A DNA stretch of 64,000 bases from Prado023 sp963818445. GTDB taxonomy: Bacteria > Actinomycetota > Actinomycetes > S36-B12 > CAIYMF01. The translations under genes and the position numbers were made by a program. Under the pieces are notes generated by a model. That model worked only from the letters and a program-made list of their open reading frames with translations. It did not search any database and was not told the DNA's origin. Shown one piece after another: positions 43,720 through 52,715 of this stretch (its first letter is position 1; every line of letters begins with the position of its first letter). The stretch is from contig CAWFSG010000020.1 in assembly GCA_963818445.1 (NCBI GenBank), positions 83,419 to 147,418 of the forward strand, in the 5' to 3' direction.

Positions 43720-45005
43720 TGGGGGACGTCCAGGAGCCTGCCCGGCGGGGCGTCGAACTGCGGCGGGACGAGTGCGTTGCGGGCGTCGGCCTGCTGGTGT
43801 CGCGGGTCGTCGGGACCGATCCCCAGGGTGTCACGTGCCTGCTCGTAGACCTCGGTGGTCCGGCGCGCGAGGTCACGCCAGCCGTAGTCGGCGATGACCG
43901 CCTCCCGGGCGCGCTCGGCCCGCTCGTGCGTGGCCCGAGGATCGGCCAGCGCCGCGCTGACCGCCCGTTCGAGGCTGTCCGCATCGCCCGGCGTGAACGT
44001 GAGCGCGAGACGGTCGTCGTCGGCGAACTCCGCCAGGCCACCAGTCCGCGACACCACCAGCGGCGTGCCGATCGCGGCGGCCTCCAGGGCCACCAGCCCG
44101 AACGGCTCGTACAGGCTGGGCGCGACCGCGAGGTCTGCGGCCGCGACGATCGCGCGAAGGTCCTCCTCGCTGACCCATCCGAGGAACCGGACGGAGTCGT
44201 CGAGTCCGAGGCGTCCGGCGTGGCGCTGCACCTCATCGAGGTAGCTGCCGCGGCCGGCGACCAGGAGCCGGATGCCCGGATGCGCCCGGCGCAGGGCCGG
44301 CATGGCCGAGAGCAGCGTCTGGACGCCCTTCTCCCACTCGACCCTGCCCGTGTAGGCGATCAGGGGGTGGGCGTCGGCGTTCTCGGCGCTGATCCGACCG
44401 GTCTCGAACTCCGGGCGCTGCCAGTCCGTCGGCTCGATGCCGTTGGGCACCACGTGGGCTGACTCAACACCGAACAGCGTGCGGACCTCGTCGCGCATCG
44501 TGCGCGAGCAGGTGATGACCGCGTCCGAGGTGTTGGCCAGCCACCACTCGATCGCGTGGATCGAGGTGGACAGGTCGGTGTGCACCCATCCCCGGTTCCG
44601 GCCGGCCTCCGTGGCATGGATGGTGGCCGTGAGCGGTGCGCCGCAGCGCCTGCGCAGGGCGACCGCAGCATGGGCCACCATCCAGTCGTGGGCGTGGATG
44701 ACGTCCGGCTGCCAGTCGACCAGCAGCGCGTTGCCGTGGCCGGTGAACTCGCACTCCATCTCCGCGACGTGGGCCAGGAGGTCGCGGGGATCGTGCGTGG
44801 ACGGGTCGATGGTGGCCCGCAGGACCCGGACCGGGCCGGTGGAGCCCCAGGGCACCCGGGCGGGGGCGGCGGAGTTCGGCGCCTGCGTGATGACCACCAC
44901 GTCGTGGCCGTTGGCGGCCTGCGCGTTGGCCAGGGCGTGGACATGGCGACCGAGCCCCCCGTACATCACGGGCGGGTACTCCCAGGTCAGGTGAAGGATG
45001 CGCAT
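43716..45005 (-). CDS. GT4-family glycosyltransferase (glycogen synthase-like)
   Basis: 429 residues, GT-B fold. MRILHLTWEYPPVMYGGLGRHV is the typical opening of actinobacterial GT4 glycogen/trehalose-type glycosyltransferases. WQPDVIHAHDWMVAHA follows, GRVEWEKGVQTLLSA is the donor domain start, and APSLYEPFGLVALEAAAIGTPLV is the E-x7-E motif. The donor is probably ADP- or UDP-glucose (or another sugar) making alpha-glucan or a capped glycolipid; this cannot be decided from sequence. ATG at 45005. It is divergent from etfB. Confidence 0.88.
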   Translation of the reverse strand: MRILHLTWEYPPVMYGGLGRHVHALANAQAANGHDVVVITQAPNSAAPARVPWGSTGPVRVLRATIDPSTHDPRDLLAHVAEMECEFTGHGNALLVDWQPDVIHAHDWMVAHAAVALRRRCGAPLTATIHATEAGRNRGWVHTDLSTSIHAIEWWLANTSDAVITCSRTMRDEVRTLFGVESAHVVPNGIEPTDWQRPEFETGRISAENADAHPLIAYTGRVEWEKGVQTLLSAMPALRRAHPGIRLLVAGRGSYLDEVQRHAGRLGLDDSVRFLGWVSEEDLRAIVAAADLAVAPSLYEPFGLVALEAAAIGTPLVVSRTGGLAEFADDDRLALTFTPGDADSLERAVSAALADPRATHERAERAREAVIADYGWRDLARRTTEVYEQARDTLGIGPDDPRHQQADARNALVPPQFDAPPGRLLDVPQ

Positions 45006-45122
45006 CGCGCACGAAGCGTACGCCCTCACCGGCCCCGGGACCTTCGGCCTGCACTTGGGGGTCGGGGGGCTGCACGGGGCGCTGGACACCCCACCTACGA
45101 TTGACCCGATCAGCAGCATTTG

Positions 45123-45136
45123 TTACCCGTGGGTAA
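45123..45136. promoter_or_regulatory. Palindromic operator in the etfB / glycosyltransferase divergent region
   Basis: TTACCCGTGGGTAA pairs TTACCC with GGGTAA around a 2-bp centre. It lies 102 bp upstream of etfB and 117 bp upstream of the glycosyltransferase. TAATAT immediately at its right edge (45134-45139) resembles a -10 box, so the site would overlap a promoter. The half-site spacing (TACC-N4-GGTA) differs from the N6 sites of the sulfur cluster, so a different regulator (for example TetR type) is likely. Confidence 0.5.
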
Positions 45137-45238
45137 TATGTGCCTGCGGGCGGCGGATTCGCCCAGCGGATCGAAGGAACTGGCCACCGGCGCGCCTCTC
45201 GGGTGCTCCGGGCGATGAGAGAGGTCGACGACGCGACC

Positions 45239-46019
45239 ATGAAGATCGTTGTCTGTGTGAAGCAGGTCCCGGACAGTTGGGCGGAGAAGTCGCTCAGCCC
45301 CGCCGACAACACGTTGGACCGCGGCTCGGTGGACGCCGTGATGAATGAGATCGACGAGTACGCGATCGAGGAGGCCCTGCGGCTGATCGAGGCGCACGGC
45401 GGCGAGGTGGTCGTGCTGTCCATGGGTCCTGCCCAGGCCACCGACACCATCCGCAAGGCGCTGTCGATGGGTGCGGACTCCGGCGTGCACATCGTCGACG
45501 ATGGCCTGCACGGCTCGGATGCCGTGGCGACGTCCCTGGCCCTGGCCACGGCCATCAAGGGCCGCGGACGCCGACCTGGTGATCCTCGGCTGCGAGTCGA
45601 CCGACGCCCGGATGTCCGTGGTGCCGGCGATGGTCGCCGAGCGACTGGGCCTGCCGCAGCTCACCTTCTGCAACTCCGTCGCGGTGGACGGCACGACCGT
45701 CACCACGAACCGCGTGACCGAGTACGGCTATGACGTCGTCGAGGCGTCCATGCCCGCCGTGGTCAGCGTCGTCGAGAAGATCAACGAGCCCCGCTACCCG
45801 TCCTTCAAGGGCATCATGGCCGCCAAGAAGAAGCCGGTGGAGACCCTCGACCTGGCCGGGCTGGGCATCGCCCCCAGCGAGGTCGGACTTGCCGCCGCAT
45901 GGTCGGTCGTCGAGGAGGCCGCTGCCCGTCCGCCGAAGGCCAAGGGCACGATCGTCACCGATGAAGGCTCCGGTGGCGTGGCCATCGCCGATTTCCTGTC
46001 CGCGCAGAAGTTCATCTGA
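45239..46019 (+). CDS. etfB: Electron transfer flavoprotein, beta subunit, frameshifted
   Basis: About 259 residues when joined. MKIVVCVKQVPDSWAEK is the family start; NEIDEYAIEEALRLIE follows, and after the break DLVILGCESTDARMSVVPAMVAERLG continues in another frame, ending VAIADFLSAQKFI. The break is at about 45560-45566 (an extra base near GGGCCGCGGACG). EtfB holds AMP and, with EtfA, passes electrons from acyl-CoA dehydrogenases to the quinone pool. An intact etfA follows after 11 bp, so an assembly indel is likely. GAGAGAGG lies about 14 nt upstream of the ATG. Confidence 0.9.
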
Positions 46020-46030
46020 GGAGCCCAGCA

Positions 46031-46984
46031 ATGGCTGAAGTACTTGTGCTCGTCGAGCACGTCGACGGCAATGTGAAGAAGGTCACCTACGAGCTGCTGG
46101 CCCTGGCCAAGCGCATCGGCGAGCCCGCCGCCGTGCTGGTGGGCGCTGGCGCGGACGCGGCGATCCCGGGTCTGGCAGAGCACGGTGCGGCGACGGTCTA
46201 TGTCGCCGATGCCGCTGACCTGACCGCCCACCCGGTGGCGCCCAAGGCAGAGGTCCTGGCCAAGCTCGTGGCCGAGAGGTCGCCAGCGGCGGTCCTCGTG
46301 GCCAGCACCGCCGAGGGCAAGGAGGTGGCCGCACGCCTGGCCATCAAGTCCGGCTCCGGCATCATCACCGACGCCGTCGATGTGGCCGCAGACGGCACCG
46401 CGACGCAGTCGGTCTTCGGCGGCGCCACGGTCGTGAAGTCCAAGGTCGCGGTCGGCACGCCGATCATCACCGTGCGTCCCAACAGCACGTCCCCCGAGGT
46501 CTCCCCGGCTGCCGGCGCACGCGTCGACGTGTCCGTCGAGCTCTCGGATGCCGCGAAGTCGGCGCGCATCACCGACAGGGTCGTGCAGGCCAAGGGCGGT
46601 CGTCCCGACCTCGCTGAGGCCGCCGTCGTGGTCTCTGGCGGGCGTGGCGTCGGCGGGGCCGAGGGCTTCGCTGTTGTCGAGGCGCTGGCCGACTCCCTTG
46701 GTGCTGCGGTCGGCGCCTCGCGTGCCGCCACCGACGCGGGCTGGTACCCCCACCAGTTCCAGGTCGGCCAGACCGGCAAGACCGTCGCCCCGCAGCTCTA
46801 CATCGCCAACGGGATCTCCGGTGCCATCCAGCACCGGGCCGGCATGCAGACGTCCAAGACCGTCATCGTGGTCAACAAGGACCCGGAGGCGCCGATCTTC
46901 GAGCTCGCCGACTTCGGTGTCGTCGGAGACCTGTTCGCGGTCGTCCCGCAGCTGACCGACGAGGTCGCCAAGCGCAAGGGCTGA
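46031..46984 (+). CDS. etfA: Electron transfer flavoprotein, alpha subunit
   Basis: 317 residues. MAEVLVLVEHVDGNVKKVTYELL is the N-terminal domain. The FAD domain contains VVVSGGRGVGGAEGF and ASRAATDAGWYPHQFQVGQTGKTVAPQLYIANGISGA, and the C-terminus NKDPEAPIFELADFGVVGDLF is strictly characteristic. It binds FAD and forms the EtfAB heterodimer. No ETF:quinone oxidoreductase is in the window. The gene is followed by a strong terminator hairpin at 47002-47039. Confidence 0.95.
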   Translation: MAEVLVLVEHVDGNVKKVTYELLALAKRIGEPAAVLVGAGADAAIPGLAEHGAATVYVADAADLTAHPVAPKAEVLAKLVAERSPAAVLVASTAEGKEVAARLAIKSGSGIITDAVDVAADGTATQSVFGGATVVKSKVAVGTPIITVRPNSTSPEVSPAAGARVDVSVELSDAAKSARITDRVVQAKGGRPDLAEAAVVVSGGRGVGGAEGFAVVEALADSLGAAVGASRAATDAGWYPHQFQVGQTGKTVAPQLYIANGISGAIQHRAGMQTSKTVIVVNKDPEAPIFELADFGVVGDLFAVVPQLTDEVAKRKG

Positions 46985-47001
46985 TCGACTCAGCACGCTC
47001 A

Positions 47002-47039
47002 ATCGCGGGGTCCGGCCGGACATGGCCGGACCCCGCGAT
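47002..47039 (+). terminator. Terminator after etfBA
   Basis: ATCGCGGGGTCCGGCC and GGCCGGACCCCGCGAT form a perfect 16-bp stem around the 6-nt loop GGACAT, 18 bp after the etfA stop. This is the strongest hairpin in the window. It lacks a T-run, as is common in high-GC genomes. Confidence 0.85.
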
Positions 47040-47099
47040 GCTGTTCTCGCGGCGACCCGAGCCACGTCCAGCGCGTGAGCCGGTTCGGCCCCGCTCGCC

Positions 47100-47105
47100 T
47101 ACGAT
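47100..47105 (+). promoter_or_regulatory. Probable leaderless -10 box of the cysteine desulfurase gene
   Basis: TACGAT ends 9 bp before the ATG at 47115, with no Shine-Dalgarno between. This matches a leaderless-transcript arrangement seen at several starts in this window. Confidence 0.45.
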
Positions 47106-47114
47106 TGGCAGACC

Positions 47115-48326
47115 ATGGCCACCTATCTCGACCACGCGGCGACCACGCCGCTGCTGGACTGCGCCCGCGAGGCGATGATCGGTGCCCTGTCGGCCACGGG
47201 GAACGCCTCGTCGCTGCACGCCGCCGGACGCGCTGCGCGCCGCCGGGTCGAGGAGTCCCGCGAGACGATCGCCAGCGCGCTCGGGGTGACGCCCAGCGAG
47301 GTGATCTTCACCGCGGGTGGCACGGAGGCCGACAACCTGGCCGTCAAGGGGCTCTGGTGGTCCCGCACCGCGCAGGACCCCGTGCGACGCCGGGTGCTGG
47401 CCTCGCGGATCGAGCACCACGCCGTCCTCGACCCGGTCCACTGGCTGGGCGAGCACGAGGGCGCCGATGTGGTCTGGCTCGACGTCGACGCCGAGGGCCG
47501 GGTCGATCCGGACCAGGTGCGTGCCGAGCTGGCCGCGTACCCGGGCCAGACGGCGCTCGTGGCCGTCATGTGGGCCAACAACGAGGTCGGGACCGTCCAG
47601 CCCATCGCTGAGATCGCCGGCCTGTGCGCCGAGGCCGGCGTGCCGCTGCATGTGGACGCCGTCCAGGCGGTCGGGTCCATCCCGGTGGACGCGACGCTCC
47701 CGGACACGATGGCCATCTCGGCGCACAAGCTGGGCGGGCCGCTGGGAGTCGGTGCCCTGATCGCCCGTCGCGGGCTCGAGCTCACGCCGTTGACGCACGG
47801 CGGGGGCCAGGAGCGCCAGGTCCGTTCCGGAACGCTCGATGTGCCCGCGCTGGTGGGGTTCGCGGCTGCGGTCGAGCACACGGTCGGCGACGCGGCGCAA
47901 CGGTCGGCGCGGATGCAGGCGTTGCGCGACGACCTGTTCGCCCGGGTGCTCGAGGTGGCGCCGGACTCGATCGTGAACGGCGCGGTCGGCGGACTGGACG
48001 CCCGGCTCCCCGGCAACGCCCACGTGTCGTTCCCCGGGTGCGAGAGCGACGCGCTGCTGATGCTCCTGGACGCGGCAGGCGTCGAGGTGTCGATGGGGTC
48101 CGCGTGCAGCGCGGGCGTGCCCGAGCCGAGCCACGTCCTGCTGGCCATGGGCATCGACCCAGTGCGCGCCCGGTCGTCGTTGCGCTTCAGCCTCGGGCAC
48201 ACCTCGACCACCGACGACGTCGACGCGCTCGTGGCGGCACTGCCGGCCGCCCTGGCCCGCGCCGGGCGTGCGGGTCAGGTGCGGATCAGCGCCCAGATGG
48301 CCGCCGCAGCGCGCAGCGGGGGCTGA
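47115..48326 (+). CDS. Cysteine desulfurase (NifS/IscS family)
   Basis: 403 residues. It starts MATYLDHAATTPLLDCAREA; GGTEADNLAVKG follows near residue 75, the PLP lysine is in AISAHKLGGPLGVGAL near residue 205, and the persulfide cysteine is in SMGSACSAGVPEPSHV near residue 333. It is followed after 1 bp by mnmA. This pairing shows its main job: it supplies sulfur for 2-thiouridine in tRNA, and perhaps for Fe-S clusters. It is distinct from the desulfurase at 310, which sits beside a DsrE-like gene. Confidence 0.94.
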   Translation: MATYLDHAATTPLLDCAREAMIGALSATGNASSLHAAGRAARRRVEESRETIASALGVTPSEVIFTAGGTEADNLAVKGLWWSRTAQDPVRRRVLASRIEHHAVLDPVHWLGEHEGADVVWLDVDAEGRVDPDQVRAELAAYPGQTALVAVMWANNEVGTVQPIAEIAGLCAEAGVPLHVDAVQAVGSIPVDATLPDTMAISAHKLGGPLGVGALIARRGLELTPLTHGGGQERQVRSGTLDVPALVGFAAAVEHTVGDAAQRSARMQALRDDLFARVLEVAPDSIVNGAVGGLDARLPGNAHVSFPGCESDALLMLLDAAGVEVSMGSACSAGVPEPSHVLLAMGIDPVRARSSLRFSLGHTSTTDDVDALVAALPAALARAGRAGQVRISAQMAAAARSGG

Positions 48327-48327
48327 G

Positions 48328-49404
48328 GTGAAGGTCCTTGCCGCCATGTCCGGCGGGGTCGACTCGGCCGTGGCCGCGGCCCGGGCGGTGGCCGCCGGCC
48401 ACGACGTCACGGGCGTGCACCTGGCGTTGTCGCGCAACCCGGAGTCCTACCGATCCGGTGCGCGCGGGTGCTGCACGATCGAGGACTCCCGCGACGCCTG
48501 GCGTGCGGCCGACCTGCTGGGCATCCCGTTCTACGTGTGGGACATGTCCGCGGAGTTCGCAGCCGACGTCGTGGACGACTTCCTGGCCGAGTACGCCGCC
48601 GGTCGGACGCCGAACCCGTGCCTGCGGTGCAACGAGCGGATCAAGTTCGCCGCCGTCCTGGACCGCGCCCGCGCCCTCGGGTTCGACGCCGTCTGCACCG
48701 GGCACTACGCGCAGCTGGTCGAGGGGCCCACTGGGCGTGAGCTGCACCGGGCCGTCGACCCGGGCAAGGACCAGTCCTACGTCCTCGGTGTCCTCGACGC
48801 CGAGCAGCTCGCCGGCTGCATGTTCCCGCTGGGCGGCTCGCTGAAGTCCGATGTTCGCGCCGAGGCCACGGCGCTGGGCCTGGCGGTGGCGGCCAAGCCC
48901 GACAGCCATGACATCTGCTTCATCCCCACCGGCGACACCGCCGGGTTCCTGCAGGCGCGCCTGGGCGCCGCACCCGGGGAGATCGTCGACGCTGAGACCG
49001 GTGTGGTGGTGGGCGCGCACGAGGGTGCGTATGCGTTCACGGTCGGCCAGCGGCGCGGTGTCGGCCTGGGCAATCCCGCACCGGACGGGGCTCGGCGGTA
49101 CGTGGTGGACGTGGACATCGCGAGCCGTCGGGTGTCCGTCGGGCCGGTGGCCATGCTCGACGTGCATCGGATCTCAGCGATCCGGCCCCGGTGGTGCGGG
49201 CCCGCGTTGGCGGGGTCTGCGCCCCTGGGCGTGCAGGTGCGGGCGCACGGCGAGGAGATCCCGGCTGTCGTGACGCCCGACGACTCAGGCTTCGTGGCCG
49301 ACCTGGCCAGCCCGCTGCGGGGCGTGGCCCCCGGCCAGGCCGCCGTGCTCTACGAGGGCACGCGGGTGGTGGGCTCGGGCACGATCGCGCGAGGGGCCGC
49401 GTGA
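48328..49404 (+). CDS. mnmA: tRNA-specific 2-thiouridylase MnmA
   Basis: 358 residues. The PP-loop ATP site is AAMSGGVDSAVAAARAV. The catalytic cysteines are in NPCLRCNERIKF (near residue 100) and SHDICFIPTGDT (near residue 197). CTGHYAQLV, DQSYVLGVL and VGQRRGVGLG match the family throughout. It thiolates U34 of Lys, Glu and Gln tRNAs using sulfur from the upstream desulfurase. The GTG start at 48328 is just after the desulfurase stop, and its own stop overlaps the azlC GTG. Confidence 0.95.
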   Translation: MKVLAAMSGGVDSAVAAARAVAAGHDVTGVHLALSRNPESYRSGARGCCTIEDSRDAWRAADLLGIPFYVWDMSAEFAADVVDDFLAEYAAGRTPNPCLRCNERIKFAAVLDRARALGFDAVCTGHYAQLVEGPTGRELHRAVDPGKDQSYVLGVLDAEQLAGCMFPLGGSLKSDVRAEATALGLAVAAKPDSHDICFIPTGDTAGFLQARLGAAPGEIVDAETGVVVGAHEGAYAFTVGQRRGVGLGNPAPDGARRYVVDVDIASRRVSVGPVAMLDVHRISAIRPRWCGPALAGSAPLGVQVRAHGEEIPAVVTPDDSGFVADLASPLRGVAPGQAAVLYEGTRVVGSGTIARGAA

Positions 49405-50234
49405 AGGGCGATCCGTCGGCTGCCACGGGGGAACCTGGAGTTGTCCCGGACGTGGCCACAGCCCCGGCGTCCTTGTCCGTCCCGGCGGAGGCTGCCGTTC
49501 CCGCTGGGGCAGACGTCCCCGCGGAGGCCGGTGTGCCCGCCGCCGACCCAGCGGGCATCAACGCCCGGGCGCTGTCGATCGGGATCGCCGTGGGCGCGTA
49601 CGCGATCAGCTTCGGGGCGGTGAGCGTCGCCGCGGGACTGAACGTGCTGCAGGCGCAGGCGCTGTCCGCCCTGATGTTCACGGGCGCCTCACAGTTCGCG
49701 TTCGTCGGCGTCGTCGCGGCCGGTGGTGGCCTGGTGGCTGCGGTGGTCACCGCGTGGCTGCTCGGGCTGCGCAACGGCCTGTACGCGCTGCACCTGGCGA
49801 CCGTCCTGAGTCCCGCCGGCCGGCCCTCGGAACGGCTGCGGGGCTGGCGGCGGATCGGAGCGGCGCAGTTCACGATCGACGAGTCGACGGCGATGGCGCT
49901 GGCCTACGAGGGCGATCCCGAGGCCACCCGGAAGGCGTTCTGGGCCACGGGATGGTCGGTGTTCGTCCTGTGGAACCTGGGCACGCTGCTGGGCGCTGTG
50001 GGAGCCGCGTCGCTGAGCGACCCGAAGGTGCTCGGGCTCGACGCGGCCATCCCCGCCGGGTTCCTCGCGCTGCTCTGGCCGAGGTTGGTCGACCGGTCGG
50101 CCTGGGCGCTGGCCGTGGCGTCGGGGGTGCTCGCCCTGGCCCTGGCCCCCGTGCTCCGACCGGGGATGCCGGTGCTGGCCGGAGCGGGCCTGGCCGTGGC
50201 CGGCGCGCTGTGGCTGACGCGGGAGCGTGCGTGA
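49401..50234 (+). CDS. azlC: AzlC-family branched-chain amino acid exporter, large subunit
   Basis: 277 residues. From about residue 55 on it is AzlC-like: IGIAVGAYAISFGAVSVAAGL, SALMFTGASQFAFVGVVAAGG, LLGLRNGLYALHL and AAQFTIDESTAMAL. The first 50 residues are an Ala/Pro/Val-rich stretch with near-repeats (SVPAEAAVPAGADVPAEAGVP) unlike other AzlC proteins, so an internal start is possible, though GTG at 49401 overlaps the mnmA stop. With AzlD it exports branched-chain amino acids or analogues. Confidence 0.86.
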   Translation: MKGDPSAATGEPGVVPDVATAPASLSVPAEAAVPAGADVPAEAGVPAADPAGINARALSIGIAVGAYAISFGAVSVAAGLNVLQAQALSALMFTGASQFAFVGVVAAGGGLVAAVVTAWLLGLRNGLYALHLATVLSPAGRPSERLRGWRRIGAAQFTIDESTAMALAYEGDPEATRKAFWATGWSVFVLWNLGTLLGAVGAASLSDPKVLGLDAAIPAGFLALLWPRLVDRSAWALAVASGVLALALAPVLRPGMPVLAGAGLAVAGALWLTRERA

Positions 50235-50539
50235 TGTGGCCGGCGGTGCTGGTCGCCTCCCTGGCCTCCTTCGTCACGAAGTGGGCGGGTCACCTGCTCC
50301 CGGAGTCGCTGCTCGAGCGGCCGTTGGTGAGCAGGGCAGCGGCGCTGCTCCCGATCGGCCTGCTGGCCGCCCTCCTGGCGATCCAGACGTTCTGGTCGCC
50401 GGCGGGGTTCGTTCTCGACGCCCGCGTGGCCGGGGTGGCTGTGGCCGCCGTGGCACTCATGCTCCGGGCGCCGTTCCTGGTGGTCGTGCTGTCCGCGGCA
50501 GCCACGGCCGCACTGTTGCGGGCGCTGGGGATGGGCTGA
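50231..50539 (+). CDS. azlD: AzlD-family transport subunit
   Basis: 102 residues, three or four hydrophobic segments: VLVASLASFVTKWAGHLLP, AALLPIGLLAALLAIQTFW and VAGVAVAAVALMLRAPFLVVVL. The family and the position directly after azlC (GTGA overlap) support AzlD. The start may be GTG 50231 or ATG 50234. It converges with an oxidoreductase gene with a 14 bp gap. Confidence 0.86.
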   Translation: MMWPAVLVASLASFVTKWAGHLLPESLLERPLVSRAAALLPIGLLAALLAIQTFWSPAGFVLDARVAGVAVAAVALMLRAPFLVVVLSAAATAALLRALGMG

Positions 50540-50553
50540 CCCGCTTGGTGTGC

Positions 50554-51546
50554 TCACCCGTCCGCGGGGAAGCGGACGCCCACCTGTGCACGGGCCTGGT
50601 CGAGGATCCGTGCGACGGCCAGGGACTTCGTGACCGGCCAGGTGGGGGACTGCGCGCCGGCGCGCACGCACGCCAGGAAGTGCTGGACCTCGTAGCGCAT
50701 GTGGTGCGGGGACTGCTCGCGCGTGAGGTCGCGGGAGGTCCCGTCGCGAAGGTCCAGGCGGACCGCCGTGGGCACGCTGCAGTCGTCGAAGTGCAGGACG
50801 CCCAACTCCCCGGTGATCGCCGAGCCGACCCCGCCGGGCGCGATCTTGGAGTGCAGGCAGGCGACCTCGAACCCGTCGTACCCGAGCAGGATCGTGCCCT
50901 GCCCGTCGACGCCGCTGGGTAGCAGGTGTCCGGTCGCGTGGACCTCGGTGGGGTCCCCGAACAACAGCAGCGACAGGGCGACCGTGTAGATGCCGAGGTC
51001 CATCAGCGACCCTGCGGCGAACGCCGGGTTGAACGCGTTGGGCAGCTCGCCGGCCTTGACCTTGTCGTAGCGCGAGGAGTACTGGTCCTTGGCGAGGACG
51101 ACCCGTCGCAGCGTGCCGACCTCGGGCAGGGCGTCGCGGATGGCCTGCACGTTCGGCTCCCACGGGGAGGTGTAGGCCTCCATGAGGACACGGTCGGTCT
51201 CGACCGCAGTGGCGGCCATCGCCTCGACCTCGCGGGCGTTGGCGCCCAGCGGCTTCTCGGTCAGGACGTGCTTTCCGGCCTGCAGCATCGCGATCGACTG
51301 CTCGGCGTGCAGCGAGTTGGGGCTGGCGATGTAGACCGCGTCCACGTCCGGATCGTTCGCGATGTCGGTCACGGACGTGTGCACACGTGCGATCCCGTAT
51401 CGATCGGCGAAGGTGCGGCCGGACTCAGGCGAGCGCGAGCACACGGCTGCCACCTCGAACCCGTCGACCGTCCGGCCGGCGTCGATGAGTGCCCCGGTGA
51501 TCCAGCTGGTGCCGATGACGGCGAAGCGCACGTTGTCCACGGGCAC
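50554..51546 (-). CDS. Gfo/Idh/MocA-family oxidoreductase
   Basis: 330 residues. VRFAVIGTSWITGALIDAG is the N-terminal Rossmann fold. VYIASPNSLHAEQSIAMLQAGKHVLTEKPLGANAREVEAM contains the EKP motif typical of Gfo/Idh/MocA NAD(P) oxidoreductases, and LMDLGIYTVALSLLLFG carries the conserved GxY helix. Members act on sugars, inositols or related alcohols; the substrate cannot be deduced. The GTG at 51546 is the chosen start. It is divergent from the MetE-like gene. Confidence 0.85.
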   Translation of the reverse strand: MPVDNVRFAVIGTSWITGALIDAGRTVDGFEVAAVCSRSPESGRTFADRYGIARVHTSVTDIANDPDVDAVYIASPNSLHAEQSIAMLQAGKHVLTEKPLGANAREVEAMAATAVETDRVLMEAYTSPWEPNVQAIRDALPEVGTLRRVVLAKDQYSSRYDKVKAGELPNAFNPAFAAGSLMDLGIYTVALSLLLFGDPTEVHATGHLLPSGVDGQGTILLGYDGFEVACLHSKIAPGGVGSAITGELGVLHFDDCSVPTAVRLDLRDGTSRDLTREQSPHHMRYEVQHFLACVRAGAQSPTWPVTKSLAVARILDQARAQVGVRFPADG

Positions 51547-51606
51547 AGGGTGTCAGGTTGACGTGGGAATGGTGCTCCTGGGTTCGGGTACGGGGAGAAT
51601 GGGCCC

Positions 51607-52644
51607 GTGGAGACCCGTGAGGACGCATCGACGATCGCAGTCACCGGGATCGGCTCGATGCCGGGGACGGACTCGGCCGAGGCGGCGCGCATCGTTGCCG
51701 GTGAGCTGGACATCCCGCACCTGGTCGAGCTCCCGGCGCGAGGCCCGGGCGGGGACATGCTGGGCCGGACCCTGGCACTGGTCTCCTCAGCCACCGGGGA
51801 GTTCGCGGCCGAGACGACGCCCGACGGATGGCGGCTGGCCGGCGGGCGCTCGGGCGGGGACCTCGGGCGCCAGATGCGTCGAGGGATCTCCTGGCTGGCT
51901 GAGGACGTCGACCGGATGGAGCTCGAGCTCGCCGGGTTCACCGGTCGGGTGAAGGTCCAGGTGACGGGTCCGTGGACGCTGGCCGCGGGCGTCGAGGCGG
52001 TGCGCGGAACGCGGCTCGTGGCGGATGCCGGGGCGTGCGCGGACCTGGCTGCGGCACTCGCGGAGTCCGTGGCCGAGCATGTGGCCATGGTGGGGCGGCG
52101 CATCCCCGGGGCCGAGGTGGTGGTCCAGGTCGACGAGCCGGCGCTCCCGATCGTCCTGGCCGGACATATCCGGACCCCCAGCGGCCGTGGGGCGCTGCGG
52201 GTTCCGGAGGTCCCCGAGCTGGTGTCCGGGCTGGCGGCGGTCGTGGACGCGGCGACGAGTGCCGGCGCTGTGCTCACCGTGGCGCACTGCTGCGACCGTG
52301 ACGTGCCGTTCGACGTGCTGCGCCGCGCCGGGTTCGGGGCCGTGTCCGTGGACACCGAGCTCCTCGGGCAGTCCGCGGACGAGGCCCTGGGCGCCTGGTG
52401 GGACGGTGGGGGAGTTGTCGTCCTGGGGGCCGTCCCCGCGCTGGACGCCCCGCGTCTGACCTCCGAGGCGGTTGCCCGTCGGGTGGCCGGGGTGTGGAGC
52501 CGGATCGGGTTCGGGATCGCCGACGTCGGGGACCGGACGTGGTTGAGCCCCGCGTGCGGCCTGGCCGGCGCATCCCCGACCTGGGCTCGCGAGGTCGGTG
52601 CCCTGATGCGCGGCGCGGCCAGGATGCTGGAGTCCTCGGAGTAG
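51607..52644 (+). CDS. Cobalamin-independent methionine synthase-like protein (MetE C-terminal type)
   Basis: 345 residues, much shorter than full MetE, matching stand-alone MetE C-terminal-domain proteins common in actinobacteria. TGIGSMPGTDSAEAARIV is the usual opening, VKVQVTGPWTLAAGVE is the folate/substrate barrel, VVQVDEPALP follows, and VAHCCDRDVPFDVLRRAGF contains His and Cys that would bind zinc. The true methyl donor is unknown; family members may use methylcobalamin or other donors rather than folate. GTG start at 51607. Confidence 0.82.
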   Translation: METREDASTIAVTGIGSMPGTDSAEAARIVAGELDIPHLVELPARGPGGDMLGRTLALVSSATGEFAAETTPDGWRLAGGRSGGDLGRQMRRGISWLAEDVDRMELELAGFTGRVKVQVTGPWTLAAGVEAVRGTRLVADAGACADLAAALAESVAEHVAMVGRRIPGAEVVVQVDEPALPIVLAGHIRTPSGRGALRVPEVPELVSGLAAVVDAATSAGAVLTVAHCCDRDVPFDVLRRAGFGAVSVDTELLGQSADEALGAWWDGGGVVVLGAVPALDAPRLTSEAVARRVAGVWSRIGFGIADVGDRTWLSPACGLAGASPTWAREVGALMRGAARMLESSE

Positions 52645-52715
52645 CCCCGCCTAACCCACGCACCCCACCGCCACCGCCCCGCGCACGCCCCCCACGCCCC
52701 CCGCGCCTGGAGGGG

